From assembly GCF_013002705.1 (NCBI RefSeq), contig NZ_JABEND010000014.1:1-64000 (forward strand): a DNA stretch of 64,000 bases, given 5' to 3'. The notes under the pieces are model-generated. The model saw only the letters and a list, made by a program, of their open reading frames with translations. It did no database searches and had not been told where the DNA came from. This stretch comes from Nakamurella aerolata (GTDB taxonomy: Bacteria; Actinomycetota; Actinomycetes; Mycobacteriales; Nakamurellaceae). Each line of letters opens with the position of its first letter. The first letter of the stretch is position 1. Both the position numbers and the translations under genes were made by a program. Below are positions 25,947 through 34,646 of the stretch, piece after piece.

Positions 25947-27458
25947 ATGCCCTCCACAGCGCCATCGACCACGGGACCACCCTCCGCCAGCAACGATGGA
26001 CCGCCTGGCCCAACGAAGCTGACCCTGCCGGTGGTGCTGGCGGGCGTCGCACTGGTGGCGATGTCCATCTCGGGCACAGCCATCGCGTTGCCCAGCATCG
26101 GCGAGGACCTCACCACCTCCGGCTCGCCGTTGAACTGGGTGGTCGCCGGGTACAACCTCGCGTTCGCCGCCATGACGCTGGTCGCCGGTGCGGCCGCCGA
26201 CCGGGCCGGTCGGCGCCGGGTCTTCGTCGCCGCCACGGTCCTGTTCTGCGCCGGCTTCCTGATCACCGCTGTTGCACCGGCCATCGCAGTGCTCGACTTT
26301 GCCCGCATCGTCTCCGGGATCGGGGCCGCCGGCGTCATGGCCGCCGGTGGCGGCCTGCTGGCCTCCGGGTACAACGGTGCCGCCCGGAACCGGGCATTCG
26401 CGCTGATGGGCACCATGGCCGGCGTCGGTATTGCGGCCGGCCCCACTCTGGTCGGCGCATTGATCGCGCTGACCGGGTGGCGGGGCAGCTTCATCGTTTT
26501 CGCCGTGGTCGGGGTGCTGGTCGCGATCGGCGGGAGCCGGCTCGCCGAATCTCGTGCTGCCGGCGCCCGCACCGACTGGATCGGCAGCGGACTGTTCGTG
26601 GTGGCTCTCTGCGCAATGATGTTCGCTCTGCTCGAGGCGCCCGAGCTGGGGTGGGGGCACCCCGCGGTGCTCGGCGCGCTGGCCTTCGGAGCCGTCGGTT
26701 TCGCTGTCTTCGCCGTTGCCCAGCGGCGCAGTGCCAACCCGGTGTTGGCTCCGGAGCTGGTCGCCGAACGCGCCTTCATGGGCTGGTGCCTTGCCACCCT
26801 GACCACCTCGATCGGTTTCCTTGGCGCTCTGGTGTTTCTGCCGACCTATCTGCAGGCGGCGGCCGAGCAGTCTCCGGTCACGGCCGGGCTGTCGATGCTG
26901 TTGCTCACCGGCCCGGTGCTGGTCGCGCCGCTGGTCGCGGTCACCCTGGTGAACCGCGGGGTCTCCGCGCGGCTGCTGATCATGACGGCGTTGGCCTGCG
27001 TGGTCGTCGGCAACATGGGGATGATCGTCCTGAGCGCGCAGCACACGACCGCGCTCGTCGCCGCCCCGCTGCTGCTGATCGGAATCGGCATGGGCGCGTC
27101 GTTCGGCATCACCGACGGGCAGGCCATGGCCCAGGTTCCGGCCCGCCTGGTCGGCACGGCGCCCGGGTTTCTCAACACCCTCCGCGGTGCCGCTGAGGCG
27201 CTGGTGATCGCCGGATTCGGCGCCGCACTGCTCGGCCTGCTGACCACCAGGGTTGACGACCCCGGCAGAGCAGCCGAGGTCGCCGCCGGTCCGCTCGCGA
27301 CCACCGACGCGGCACAGCGGAGCGCCGAGATCGACGCCTTCACCGCCTCATGGCGTCTCACCCAGATCGGCGTCGGCGCAACGTGTTTGCTGCTCTCGGC
27401 TGCCGTCGCGGTGCTGCTTTTCCGAGGACAGGCCAGGACCGTCCGGCACCAGGCGTGA
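25947..27458 (+). CDS. MFS drug exporter (EmrB/QacA type), probable SoxR target
   Basis: A 503-residue membrane protein with about 14 hydrophobic segments. The N-terminal half has GTAIALPSIGEDL, the loop 2-3 motif GAAADRAGRRRVF and the segment-5 stretch ALMGTMAGVGIAAGPTLVG characteristic of drug/H+ antiporters. The ATG at 25947 has a clear GAAAGGA Shine-Dalgarno. A SoxR-like box lies just upstream and the soxR gene overlaps its end, so redox-active compounds probably induce it. Export of such compounds (for example quinone- or phenazine-like molecules) is a reasonable guess. Confidence 0.9.
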   Translation: MPSTAPSTTGPPSASNDGPPGPTKLTLPVVLAGVALVAMSISGTAIALPSIGEDLTTSGSPLNWVVAGYNLAFAAMTLVAGAAADRAGRRRVFVAATVLFCAGFLITAVAPAIAVLDFARIVSGIGAAGVMAAGGGLLASGYNGAARNRAFALMGTMAGVGIAAGPTLVGALIALTGWRGSFIVFAVVGVLVAIGGSRLAESRAAGARTDWIGSGLFVVALCAMMFALLEAPELGWGHPAVLGALAFGAVGFAVFAVAQRRSANPVLAPELVAERAFMGWCLATLTTSIGFLGALVFLPTYLQAAAEQSPVTAGLSMLLLTGPVLVAPLVAVTLVNRGVSARLLIMTALACVVVGNMGMIVLSAQHTTALVAAPLLLIGIGMGASFGITDGQAMAQVPARLVGTAPGFLNTLRGAAEALVIAGFGAALLGLLTTRVDDPGRAAEVAAGPLATTDAAQRSAEIDAFTASWRLTQIGVGATCLLLSAAVAVLLFRGQARTVRHQA

Positions 27459-27979
27459 CCGTGTCCGATCCCATCGGCAAGCTAACGGAATCGCAGACAG
27501 GGCACGTCGACCCCGCTACCCCGTTGACGATCGGCGAGGTGATGCGGCGGACCGGAGTGAGCGCGTCGGCGCTGCACTTCTACGAGCGGAAAGGATTGAT
27601 TGCCAGTACCCGCACCTCGACCAATCAGCGGCGGTACGAGCGTCACGTGCTGCGCGGCGTTTCGCTCATCCTGGTCGGCAGGCGCCTTGGCATACCGCTC
27701 GCCGACGTCGCCGCGGTCTTCTCCGCGCTACCGACCGACCACGCGCCGACGCATCAGGACTGGCAACGGGCCTCCCGCCTGTGGAAGCGGCAACTGCAGG
27801 AGCGCCGCCGACAGCTGGAGGCGCTGGAGCGCGAGCTGACCGGCTGCATCGGCTGCGGTTGCCTGTCGATGAAGGCCTGTCTGCTGCTCAACCCGGACGA
27901 CGCGCTCGGGGCTGACGGGCCGGGCCCGGTGCGCGTCCAGGGCGACCAGCTCCGATCGAACGCGCGGCCGCCGGGTTGA
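27455..27979 (+). CDS. soxR: Redox-sensing MerR-family regulator SoxR
   Basis: A 174-residue protein. The MerR-type winged helix is at 25-95 (TIGEVMRRTGVSASALHFYE, RKGLIASTRTSTNQRRY), followed by a dimerising helix and the [2Fe-2S] cluster loop CIGCGCLSMKAC near residues 129-140 with all four cysteines. Oxidation of the cluster by redox-cycling compounds switches SoxR to an activator. The GTG at 27455 overlaps the MFS stop (GTGA); a second GTG at 27461 is possible. Being downstream of the SoxR box promoter, it probably raises its own expression. Confidence 0.93.
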   Translation: MTVSDPIGKLTESQTGHVDPATPLTIGEVMRRTGVSASALHFYERKGLIASTRTSTNQRRYERHVLRGVSLILVGRRLGIPLADVAAVFSALPTDHAPTHQDWQRASRLWKRQLQERRRQLEALERELTGCIGCGCLSMKACLLLNPDDALGADGPGPVRVQGDQLRSNARPPG

Positions 27980-27991
27980 GATCGATGCCGG

Positions 27992-28063
27992 TGGGCGCGG
28001 ACGGGTTCGAACCGCCGACCGCCCGGGTGTAAACCGGGTGCTCTTCCGCTGAGCTACGCGCCC
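27992..28063 (-). tRNA. tRNA-Val (anticodon TAC)
   Basis: Minus-strand cloverleaf: acceptor GGGCGCG/CGCGCCC, GCTCAGCGGAAGAGC D arm, anticodon stem CCCGG/CCGGG with loop TTTACAC (anticodon TAC), and T arm with GGTTCGAACC. The discriminator is A and CCA is not encoded. It lies between soxR and the peroxiredoxin gene. Confidence 0.95.
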
Positions 28064-28237
28064 CTGACTGCCGGACGCCGGTGCCGCCCGCGCACCGCCG
28101 AATCCGGCCGTACCAGCGTATCGAGGTCGCGCTGGCACGAGAAATCGCCGAGTTGCCGGCCGTCGCGTCGCCCGCGACCGGCCGGGCGGGACACGTCCGC
28201 AGCCTCAGCGGGCCCAGCCGGCTCGGCCCAGCCCAGC

Positions 28238-28717
28238 TCAGGACGGCAGCGCGGCGATGGCTCGGCGCCAGGCGTCCTGATCGCGCGGTTCGCCCGGCTG
28301 GTTGACCTCGGCGAACTGGACGATGCCGTCCTGATCGACCAGGAAGGTGCCGCGGATCGCCATGCCTGCGTCGGAATTGAACACGCCGTAGGCCTTGGCC
28401 ACCTCGCCGTGTGGCCAGAAGTCGCTGAGCAGCGGGAAGGTGTAGCCCTGGTCCTGCACCCAGGCCTTCAGCGCGAACGTCGGGTCGGTGGAGATGGCGA
28501 GCACCTGCACCGCGTCGTTGGAGAAACTCGGCAGATCGTCGCGCACCGCGCACAGCTCGCCGGTGCAGATGCCGGAGAAGGCGAAGGGGTAGAACACCAG
28601 CAGCACCGACTTCTTCCCGGCGAAGTCGGCCAACGACACCGACTGCCGATCGGCATCGGACAGGGTGAAAGCCGGGGCGGAATCGCCGACGGCGGGTGGA
28701 CGTGCAGCCTCAGACAT
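28238..28717 (-). CDS. ahpE: Peroxiredoxin, AhpE type
   Basis: A 159-residue thioredoxin-fold peroxidase. The peroxidatic Cys is in FYPFAFSGICTGELCAVRD, where the family's PxxxT/S-C context is kept, and the Arg is in the GTFLVDQDGI region. AhpE reduces peroxides and peroxynitrite. The ATG at 28717 has GGGAGTC upstream. In mycobacteria ahpE also neighbours a DUF3052 gene and aceE, which supports the name. A second Cys (ELC) is within the same loop. Confidence 0.88.
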   Translation of the reverse strand: MSEAARPPAVGDSAPAFTLSDADRQSVSLADFAGKKSVLLVFYPFAFSGICTGELCAVRDDLPSFSNDAVQVLAISTDPTFALKAWVQDQGYTFPLLSDFWPHGEVAKAYGVFNSDAGMAIRGTFLVDQDGIVQFAEVNQPGEPRDQDAWRRAIAALPS

Positions 28718-28829
28718 TTCGACTCCCAGCTGTCGGCCCGGCTTTCGACCCGGGCGGTACTTGCGCAGAACTGGATGACTCAACTCTTGCGGCAGAACGC
28801 TTGGCGAACCTGCGGACGCCGCACACCGA

Positions 28830-29252
28830 TCAGCGTTTGGAGCGCGGCGCGCCGGCCCGCGCCAGCCGGCTGATCATCCACTCGTCGGTGGACCCGGCAC
28901 CGGCGGACTGGGACAGCCCTGCCGTTCGTGCGGCCTCGCTGATGTCCGCCGGCTCGATGTAGCCGTCGCGGCCGGTCTTCGGGGTGAGCAGCTGGATCAC
29001 GCCGTCGTCGGCGAGCAGGGTCAGCGCATCCACCAGCGCGTCGGTGACGTCGCCGTCGTCGTCGCGCCACCAGACCACCATGGCGTCGACCACCTCGTGG
29101 GCGCCCTCTTCCACCAGTTCGGTGCCGGTGAGTTCTTCGATCGCATCCCGCAGATCGTGGTCGACGTCGTCGTCGTAACCCATCTCGCCGACCACGTCAC
29201 CGCTGGACAGCCCCCACCGAGCCACCACAGCCTGGGCTGCAGTTGCCGTCAC
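28830..29252 (-). CDS. DUF3052 family protein
   Basis: A 140-residue acidic protein: WGLSSGDVVGEMGYDDDVDH, AIEELTGTELVEEGAHEVVD, MVVWWRDDDGDVTDALVDAL, LADDGVIQLLTPKTGRDGYI. It has no signal peptide or membrane segment. The GTG at 29252 has a strong AGGAGGGG Shine-Dalgarno, which excludes the longer open frame. The family is actinobacterial and of unknown role; some members were reported to bind other proteins. It is divergent from aceE with 257 bp between, and ahpE follows on the same strand. Confidence 0.87.
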   Translation of the reverse strand: MTATAAQAVVARWGLSSGDVVGEMGYDDDVDHDLRDAIEELTGTELVEEGAHEVVDAMVVWWRDDDGDVTDALVDALTLLADDGVIQLLTPKTGRDGYIEPADISEAARTAGLSQSAGAGSTDEWMISRLARAGAPRSKR

Positions 29253-29509
29253 AGTCCCCTCCTGCCATTGTCGCCTCGCACGCCACCTGCCGGCCATCGC
29301 ATGCACGCCACCATAGGTGAGTCGGCTCGCCGCGTCTCCACCTGCCCACCCCCAAGCCGCCAGAAGGCCATGCTGCCCAAGGGGTGGGTGCGGTCGGTCG
29401 CCCCAGTGAGGGAAGATGGATACGGACACCAAACAACAGAACTGAACCGGGAGCAACGCGGCCGTGAACCCGGCCGCACACGGGCTCCCGCAGGTGACGA
29501 GGAGATCCC

Positions 29510-32332
29510 TTGACAGGCCCACAGAACGGTTCGGCCGCACCAGGGCAGGCCCAGCAGCCAGCCGGTACCCAACTGCATTCGATGATCCGCGACGGCCTGG
29601 CCGCCCAGCTGCCGGACATCGATCCGGAGGAGACCGAGGAGTGGCTCGACTCGTTCGACGCCATGCTCTCGGCGGGCGGCCGCCAGCGCGCCCGCTACGT
29701 GATGCAGCGGCTGCTCGGCCGGGCGCGGGAACAGCACGTAGGGCTGCCCGCGCTGACCACCACCGACTACATCAACACCATCCCGACCACCGCGGAGCCC
29801 GAGTTCCCCGGTGACGAGGAGCTGGAGCGCCGCTACCGCTCCTGGATCCGCTGGAACGCGGCGATCATGGTGCACCGGGCGCAGCGTCCCGGCATCGGCG
29901 TCGGCGGCCACATCTCCACCTACGCCTCCTCCGCCACCCTGTACGAGGTCGGCTACAACCACTTCTTCCGCGGCAAGGACCATCCCGGCGGCGGCGACCA
30001 CGTGTTCTTCCAGGGGCACGCCTCCCCCGGCATGTACGCCCGCGCGTTCCTCGAAGGACGGCTGTCGGAGAACGATCTCGACGGCTTCCGGCAAGAGGTG
30101 AGCCATCCCGGCGGCGGGCTGCCCAGCTACCCGCACCCGCGGCTGATGCCCGACTTCTGGGAGTACCCGACGGTGTCCATGGGGCTCGGCCCGATGAACG
30201 CCATCCAGCAGGCAAGGGTGAATCGCTACCTGCACCATCGCGGCCTGAAAGACACCTCGCAGCAACACGTCTGGGCCTTCTTGGGCGACGGCGAGCTGGA
30301 TGAGGTGGAGTCGCGCGGGTTGATCCATGTACCGGCCATCGACGGGCTGGACAACCTCACCTTCGTGATCAACGCCAACCTGCAGCGGCTGGACGGCCCG
30401 GTCCGCGGCAACGGCAAGATCATCCAGGAACTCGAGGCGTTCTTCCGGGGTGCCGGCTGGAACGTCATCAAGGTGATCTGGGGACGCGAGTGGGACGCGC
30501 TGCTGCAAGCCGACCGCGACGGCGCTCTCGTCAACCTGATGAACACCACCGCCGACGGCGACTACCAGACCTACAAGGCCAACGACGGCGCCTATGTCCG
30601 CGAGCACTTCTTCGGCCGTGACCCGCGCACCAAGTCGATGGTGGCCAACATGTCCGACGCCGACATTTGGAATCTGCGCCGCGGCGGGCACGACTATCGC
30701 AAGGTGTACGCGGCCTACCAGGCGGCGATGGAGCACGTCGGACAGCCGACGGTGATCCTGGCCAAGACCATCAAGGGCTTCCACCTCGGTTCCAGCTTCG
30801 AGGGTCGCAACGCCACCCACCAGATGAAGAAGCTGACCCTCGACAACCTCAAGTCGTTCCGGGACGAGCTGCACATCCCGATCTCCGACGAGCAGCTCGA
30901 GGCCGATCCGTACGCGCCGCCGTACTACCACCCGGGCGACAGCTCCGCCGAGATCGCGTATCTCAAGCAGCGCCGCAGCAAGCTCGGCGGTTTCGTGCCG
31001 CAGCGCCGGGCGCAGGCTCCGGTACTGCCCGATCCCGACCCGAAGGCGTTCGAGGCGGTGGCGAAGGGCTCGGGCAAGCAGGAGGTCGCCACCACCATGG
31101 CGTTCGTCCGGCTGGTCCGAGACCTGTTCAAGGACAAGGCCGTCGGCGATCGGATCGTGCCCATCATCCCGGACGAGGCGCGCACCTTCGGGATGGATTC
31201 ACTGTTCCCCTCGCAGAAGATCTACAACCCGTCCGGCCAGCTGTACACGGCGGTAGATGCCAATTTGATGTTGGCGTACAAGGAGTCCGAGCAGGGCGTG
31301 ATCCTGCACGAGGGCATCGACGAGGCCGGTTCGGTGGCGACGTTCACCGCCGCCGGCACCACCTACTCCACCCACGGCGTACCGCTGATCCCGATGTACA
31401 TCTTCTACTCGATGTTCGGGTTCCAGCGCACCGGCGACGGGCTCTGGGCGGCCGGCGACCAAATGGCCCGCGGGTTCATCCTCGGCGCCACCGCAGGGCG
31501 GACAACGCTCACCGGTGAGGGTCTGCAGCACGCCGACGGGCACTCGCATCTGCTGGCGGCCACCATGCCGCACGTGGTGGCGTACGACCCGGCGTACGGC
31601 TACGAGATCGGGCACATCGTCAAGGACGGGCTGCGCCGCATGTACGGCGAGGGTGGCCGCAACGAGCAGCACCCGCAGGGTGAGGACGTCGTCTACTACA
31701 TCACCATGTACAACGAGCCGTACGTGCAGCCGGCGCAGCCCGAGAACCTCGATGTGGCAGCACTTCTGAAGGGCATGTACCTGCTGAAGCCGGCATCGGC
31801 CGTCACCGAAACCGACGGCAAGGCCAGGGCACAGCTGCTGGCGTCCGGGGTCGGCGTCCGCTGGGCGCTGGAGGCCCAGGAGCTGCTGGCCACCGACTGG
31901 AACGTCGCCGCGGACGTCTGGAGCGTCACCAGCTGGTCGGAGCTGCGCCGCGAGGCCGAAGTGATTGAGCGGCAACGGCTTCTGGAACCGGACAAGGACT
32001 TCGGGCAGCCGCACGTCACCACGGCGTTGGCCGACCAGCCCGGCCCGGTGATCGCCACCAGCGACTACCAGCGCGCGGTGCAGAACCAGATCGCGCCGTG
32101 GGTGCCTGGCGACTACGTCGCGCTCGGCGCTGACGGGTTCGGTTTCTCCGACACCCGCCCGGCTGCCCGCCGGCACTTCCTGATCGACGGGCCGTCGATG
32201 GTGGTCGCCACCCTGTCCGCCCTGGAGAAGCGCGGCGAGTACCGGCAGGGGGCGGCGGCGGAAGCCGCGGCCAAGTACCAGTTGCACGACGCATCGGCCG
32301 GCTCGTCCGGCAACGCCGGCGGCGAGTCCTGA
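29510..32332 (+). CDS. aceE: Pyruvate dehydrogenase E1 component, homodimeric type
   Basis: AceE decarboxylates pyruvate with thiamine diphosphate and acetylates the E2 lipoyl group. The 940-residue length is typical. It has the ThDP motif starting GDGELDE (near 260) and ending around [10 protein letters not shown], the segment [13 protein letters not shown] near the C-terminus and [12 protein letters not shown] near 115. The TTG at 29510 follows GAGGAG at 6 nt. Its product acetyl-CoA feeds the fatty acid genes downstream. The E2 and E3 genes are not in the window. Confidence 0.97.
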   Translation: MTGPQNGSAAPGQAQQPAGTQLHSMIRDGLAAQLPDIDPEETEEWLDSFDAMLSAGGRQRARYVMQRLLGRAREQHVGLPALTTTDYINTIPTTAEPEFPGDEELERRYRSWIRWNAAIMVHRAQRPGIGVGGHISTYASSATLYEVGYNHFFRGKDHPGGGDHVFFQGHASPGMYARAFLEGRLSENDLDGFRQEVSHPGGGLPSYPHPRLMPDFWEYPTVSMGLGPMNAIQQARVNRYLHHRGLKDTSQQHVWAFLGDGELDEVESRGLIHVPAIDGLDNLTFVINANLQRLDGPVRGNGKIIQELEAFFRGAGWNVIKVIWGREWDALLQADRDGALVNLMNTTADGDYQTYKANDGAYVREHFFGRDPRTKSMVANMSDADIWNLRRGGHDYRKVYAAYQAAMEHVGQPTVILAKTIKGFHLGSSFEGRNATHQMKKLTLDNLKSFRDELHIPISDEQLEADPYAPPYYHPGDSSAEIAYLKQRRSKLGGFVPQRRAQAPVLPDPDPKAFEAVAKGSGKQEVATTMAFVRLVRDLFKDKAVGDRIVPIIPDEARTFGMDSLFPSQKIYNPSGQLYTAVDANLMLAYKESEQGVILHEGIDEAGSVATFTAAGTTYSTHGVPLIPMYIFYSMFGFQRTGDGLWAAGDQMARGFILGATAGRTTLTGEGLQHADGHSHLLAATMPHVVAYDPAYGYEIGHIVKDGLRRMYGEGGRNEQHPQGEDVVYYITMYNEPYVQPAQPENLDVAALLKGMYLLKPASAVTETDGKARAQLLASGVGVRWALEAQELLATDWNVAADVWSVTSWSELRREAEVIERQRLLEPDKDFGQPHVTTALADQPGPVIATSDYQRAVQNQIAPWVPGDYVALGADGFGFSDTRPAARRHFLIDGPSMVVATLSALEKRGEYRQGAAAEAAAKYQLHDASAGSSGNAGGES

Positions 32333-32338
32333 CCGATG

Positions 32339-32368
32339 GGGCCGGGCGCGTGCCAGCGCGCCCGGCCC
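32339..32368. terminator. Strong hairpin between aceE and a convergent gene
   Basis: gggccgggcgcg (32339-32350) is perfectly complementary to cgcgcccggccc (32357-32368) with a 6-nt loop. It starts 6 bp after the aceE stop and can serve both convergent genes. There is no T-run, which is common in high-GC terminators. Confidence 0.65.
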
Positions 32369-32394
32369 GATCGGCAGCCGCTGAGTCCAGCAGG

Positions 32395-32832
32395 TCAGCG
32401 GATGGCGGCCGCGAACCGCTTCGCCTTGCGGCGCCGCGCCAGCACCAGCAGCAATGCCAGCAACGCAACGGGTTCGGTCACCTGATCCGTGCGTGCGGTG
32501 ACGGTGTGCCCGCCCGAGCCCGACGGTTCGAGTTGAGCCACGACGCTGCCGCTGCCCTCGACGAGGTCGGCGGAACCGTGCGCACTGCGCAGCTCGAACT
32601 GTCCGGTGGAGGCAGACAGTGTCCACTTGCCGGCGCCGGTCCGGACCGCGGTGACGCTGCTACCGGCACCGCCCTGCAGGGTTGCCCCGGAGTCCTGCGG
32701 GACGAACCGATAGCCGCTCAGCTCGCCACCGTTGCGGAGGAACCGCTTCGGCAGCTTGCTCACCTGCCCGCCCGCGGTCCGAATCTCGAAGGACAGCAAC
32801 CCGGCCCTGCGCGCGCTGATGCTGATCGTCAT
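32395..32832 (-). CDS. Hypothetical protein with a C-terminal membrane segment
   Basis: A 145-residue protein. Residues 1-110 are rich in beta-forming residues (FEIRTAGGQVSKLPKRFLRN, GKWTLSASTGQFELRSAHGS), then comes one hydrophobic segment (PVALLALLLVLA) and the tail RRRKAKRFAAAIR, which suggests a tail-anchored protein with the basic end in the cytoplasm. The ATG at 32832 has GAGAGGAAG upstream. It follows the MerR-type gene on the same strand by about 90 bp and may be its target. No family recognised. Confidence 0.65.
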   Translation of the reverse strand: MTISISARRAGLLSFEIRTAGGQVSKLPKRFLRNGGELSGYRFVPQDSGATLQGGAGSSVTAVRTGAGKWTLSASTGQFELRSAHGSADLVEGSGSVVAQLEPSGSGGHTVTARTDQVTEPVALLALLLVLARRRKAKRFAAAIR

Positions 32833-32882
32833 GGGACTTCCTCTCGTCGGCTACTTCTTCTTGATTTCCTCGGCCGCGCGCA

Positions 32883-32930
32883 GCGCAGTCAGTGCCCGGC
32901 GCAGTCAGTGCTCGGCGCAGTCAGTGCTCG
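32883..32930. repeat. 16-bp tandem repeat covering the stop of the MerR gene
   Basis: Three units of gcgcagtcagtgctcg (first unit with cc for tc) lie head to tail. The TGA of the MerR gene (32921-32923) is inside the third unit, so changes in unit number move the sequence after the stop, not the protein. Confidence 0.8.
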
Positions 32931-33658
32931 GCGGATTCGGCCTCAAGAGCCCTCGACACCCGCACCAGAACGTCCAGCTGCGCCGCGTTGTAGATGTCGC
33001 GCAGCGCCAACCCGATGTCCCTGGCCGCCGCAACCGGCGCCTCATCGGCGGGCCGGTGCTGTTTGGCGGCGCGGGCGGCCGGCAGCATCCGGACGGCCAG
33101 TTCGGCGCGTTCCGCCTCGCCGGCGTCCGCCGGCAGCCGCTCGAAGTCGGCGTCGGCATCGGAGTCGACAGCGGTGCTCAGCCATTCCCGCAACCGGCGC
33201 TGTCGGTGTTCGGGCAGCAGCCGGCTGAGGACGAATAACGTCGCCTTGTCGGTATCGGTCAGCGTTGCGGCGGTCTCGACATCGGCGAAGCCCGGCGGCA
33301 TGCCGCGGTGCACCTCGTTACTGAGCACCTGTTGCAGGTCGCGGCGGATCTGCTCCAACTGCTCGATCCGTTCCGACAACTGCGCATCGAGTGACCGGAA
33401 GAGCGCATCGGCCTGCGGGCCCTTGCTGTCCAACTCCCGGATCTGCGCCAAGGTGAAGCCGATCTCGGTGAGTCGCCTAATCCGCAGCAGCCGGATCAGG
33501 TGCAGCGCGCCATAAGCCTTGTAGCCGTTGGTCCTTCGTTCCGGCTCCGCCAGCAGGCCGACCTCGTGGTAGTACCGCACCGTGCGCAGGCTGACCCCGG
33601 CCAGCCTGGCCACCTCGCTGGTGCTCCAGCCGGTGAGTCGGCGGTCGGTGTTCGTCAT
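32921..33658 (-). CDS. MerR-family transcriptional regulator
   Basis: A 245-residue protein. The MerR DNA-binding domain covers residues 8-75 (STSEVARLAGVSLRTVRYYH, EVGLLAEPERRTNGYKAYG), then a long coiled-coil (LDAQLSERIEQLEQIRRDLQ) and a larger C-terminal effector domain without obvious Cys ligands. TipA-like regulators have such layouts; the ligand is unknown. The ATG at 33658 has no strong Shine-Dalgarno. The downstream tail-anchored protein gene is a possible target, and two copies of a perfect palindrome lie upstream at 33.76 and 33.83 kb. Confidence 0.85.
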   Translation of the reverse strand: MTNTDRRLTGWSTSEVARLAGVSLRTVRYYHEVGLLAEPERRTNGYKAYGALHLIRLLRIRRLTEIGFTLAQIRELDSKGPQADALFRSLDAQLSERIEQLEQIRRDLQQVLSNEVHRGMPPGFADVETAATLTDTDKATLFVLSRLLPEHRQRRLREWLSTAVDSDADADFERLPADAGEAERAELAVRMLPAARAAKQHRPADEAPVAAARDIGLALRDIYNAAQLDVLVRVSRALEAESAEH

Positions 33659-34385
33659 GCCGGCAGCTGCCGGTTCTCCCCGGTCGCCGCGCGCGGCAGT
33701 TCCGGGCGGGCGACCCGAGTCCGATGATCCCGCTGCTCTCACTGCCGCAGTAGACACCGTGCCGCGGCGGCACGGTCAAACCGGCCGGCGCAGTACGGCG
33801 GGCCGCGGCCGACGGCGGCGCAGCGGCAGTGCCGCGGCGGCACGGCCCTACCAGCGTGCGGGACGATTGTCCCGTTTCGTCCCGCTGCCCCATCTAAGTG
33901 CTTCACATCGTTGTTCGGACAGCTGGCGACTTGGGCTCCGACCGCCGGCTGCCCGACCCGTGCCCACGGTTGCCGACAGTTGCCGACAGTGGCCGACAGC
34001 TGCCGACAGTTGCCGACAGGCACGGCACAGCGGAGCAAAACCGCTACCGCAGAACGGATCCGCGGCCCCACCACACCGGCGTCCGGCCTCGGGCCGACAA
34101 TGACATCGACCAAGATTGGACAAAGAATCTGATACAGCTGACTGGCGCAGCGCAACCGGCGGCGGATCAAAGATGACGATGTGGTCACGTTGTGACCGAG
34201 GCAGCGCAGCGTCTTCCGCCAAGCGCAGCCGCGCGGTAGCCTCCCCTCGTTGTTGCTCTTCCTCGGCTTTGCATTTCGGCTCGGCGAGTAAGGCGCATCC
34301 CCTCCGGCGGAGACTTGGGCCGCTGAGGTGTATCACCCCGTCGCCGGGAGATCCGGTGTCGGACTAGCTCTTTGAGGAGAGCAGC
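33659..34385. other. 727-bp gap with palindromes and a 10-bp tandem repeat
   Basis: No convincing gene. A palindrome ccgtgccgcggcggcacgg occurs at about 33759-33777, and a near copy about 70 bp further (33830-33846). A 10-mer ttgccgacag is repeated five times at 33970-34019 with one or two changes. From about 33.9 kb to 34.35 kb the sequence is less GC-rich. The last part is the leader of the cold-shock gene. Confidence 0.5.
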
Positions 34386-34589
34386 ATGGCGCAGGGAACG
34401 GTCAAATGGTTCAACGCGGAGAAGGGCTACGGCTTCATCTCCCCTGACGACGGCTCCGGTGACGTCTTCGTGCACTACAGCGCGATCTCCGGATCCGGGT
34501 ACCGCTCACTCGAAGAGGGCCAGACGGTCACCTTCGAGGTCGAGCAGTCCGACAAGGGCCCGCAGGCGGCCAACGTCACGCCTGCCTGA
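34386..34589 (+). CDS. cspA: Cold-shock domain protein
   Basis: A 67-residue single cold-shock domain: [19 protein letters not shown] holds RNP1 (KGYGFI) and DVFVHYSAI holds RNP2 (VFVHY). It binds single-stranded RNA and DNA and melts RNA structure. The ATG at 34386 follows TGAGGAGAG. It is probably monocistronic, since a hairpin lies directly after the stop. Confidence 0.96.
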   Translation: MAQGTVKWFNAEKGYGFISPDDGSGDVFVHYSAISGSGYRSLEEGQTVTFEVEQSDKGPQAANVTPA

Positions 34590-34594
34590 GAGAC

Positions 34595-34632
34595 CACGAC
34601 CGGGTGCCGCAACGGCGCGGTACTCGGTCGTG
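34595..34632 (+). terminator. Hairpin after cspA
   Basis: cacgaccgggt (from 34595) pairs with the segment ending ggtcgtg at 34632, with some mismatches. It ends 14 bp before the start of the next gene. No T-run. Confidence 0.5.
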
Positions 34633-34646
34633 CCAGGCTGGCCATC

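Noticed and set aside
29249-30931. 560-codon minus-strand frame opposite aceE
   Set aside because: It is antisense to the catalytic part of aceE. The true gene on that strand is the short DUF3052 gene ending at 28830, which has its own strong Shine-Dalgarno.
33970-34019. Replication origin or DnaA boxes
   Set aside because: The 10-mer ttgccgacag does not match the DnaA box (TTATCCACA type). No dnaA, dnaN or gyrB is close, so I do not call an origin.
33739-34188. 149-codon minus-strand frame across the 10-bp repeats
   Set aside because: The translation is an artefact of the repeats (NCRQLSATVG repeated) and no start signal is present.
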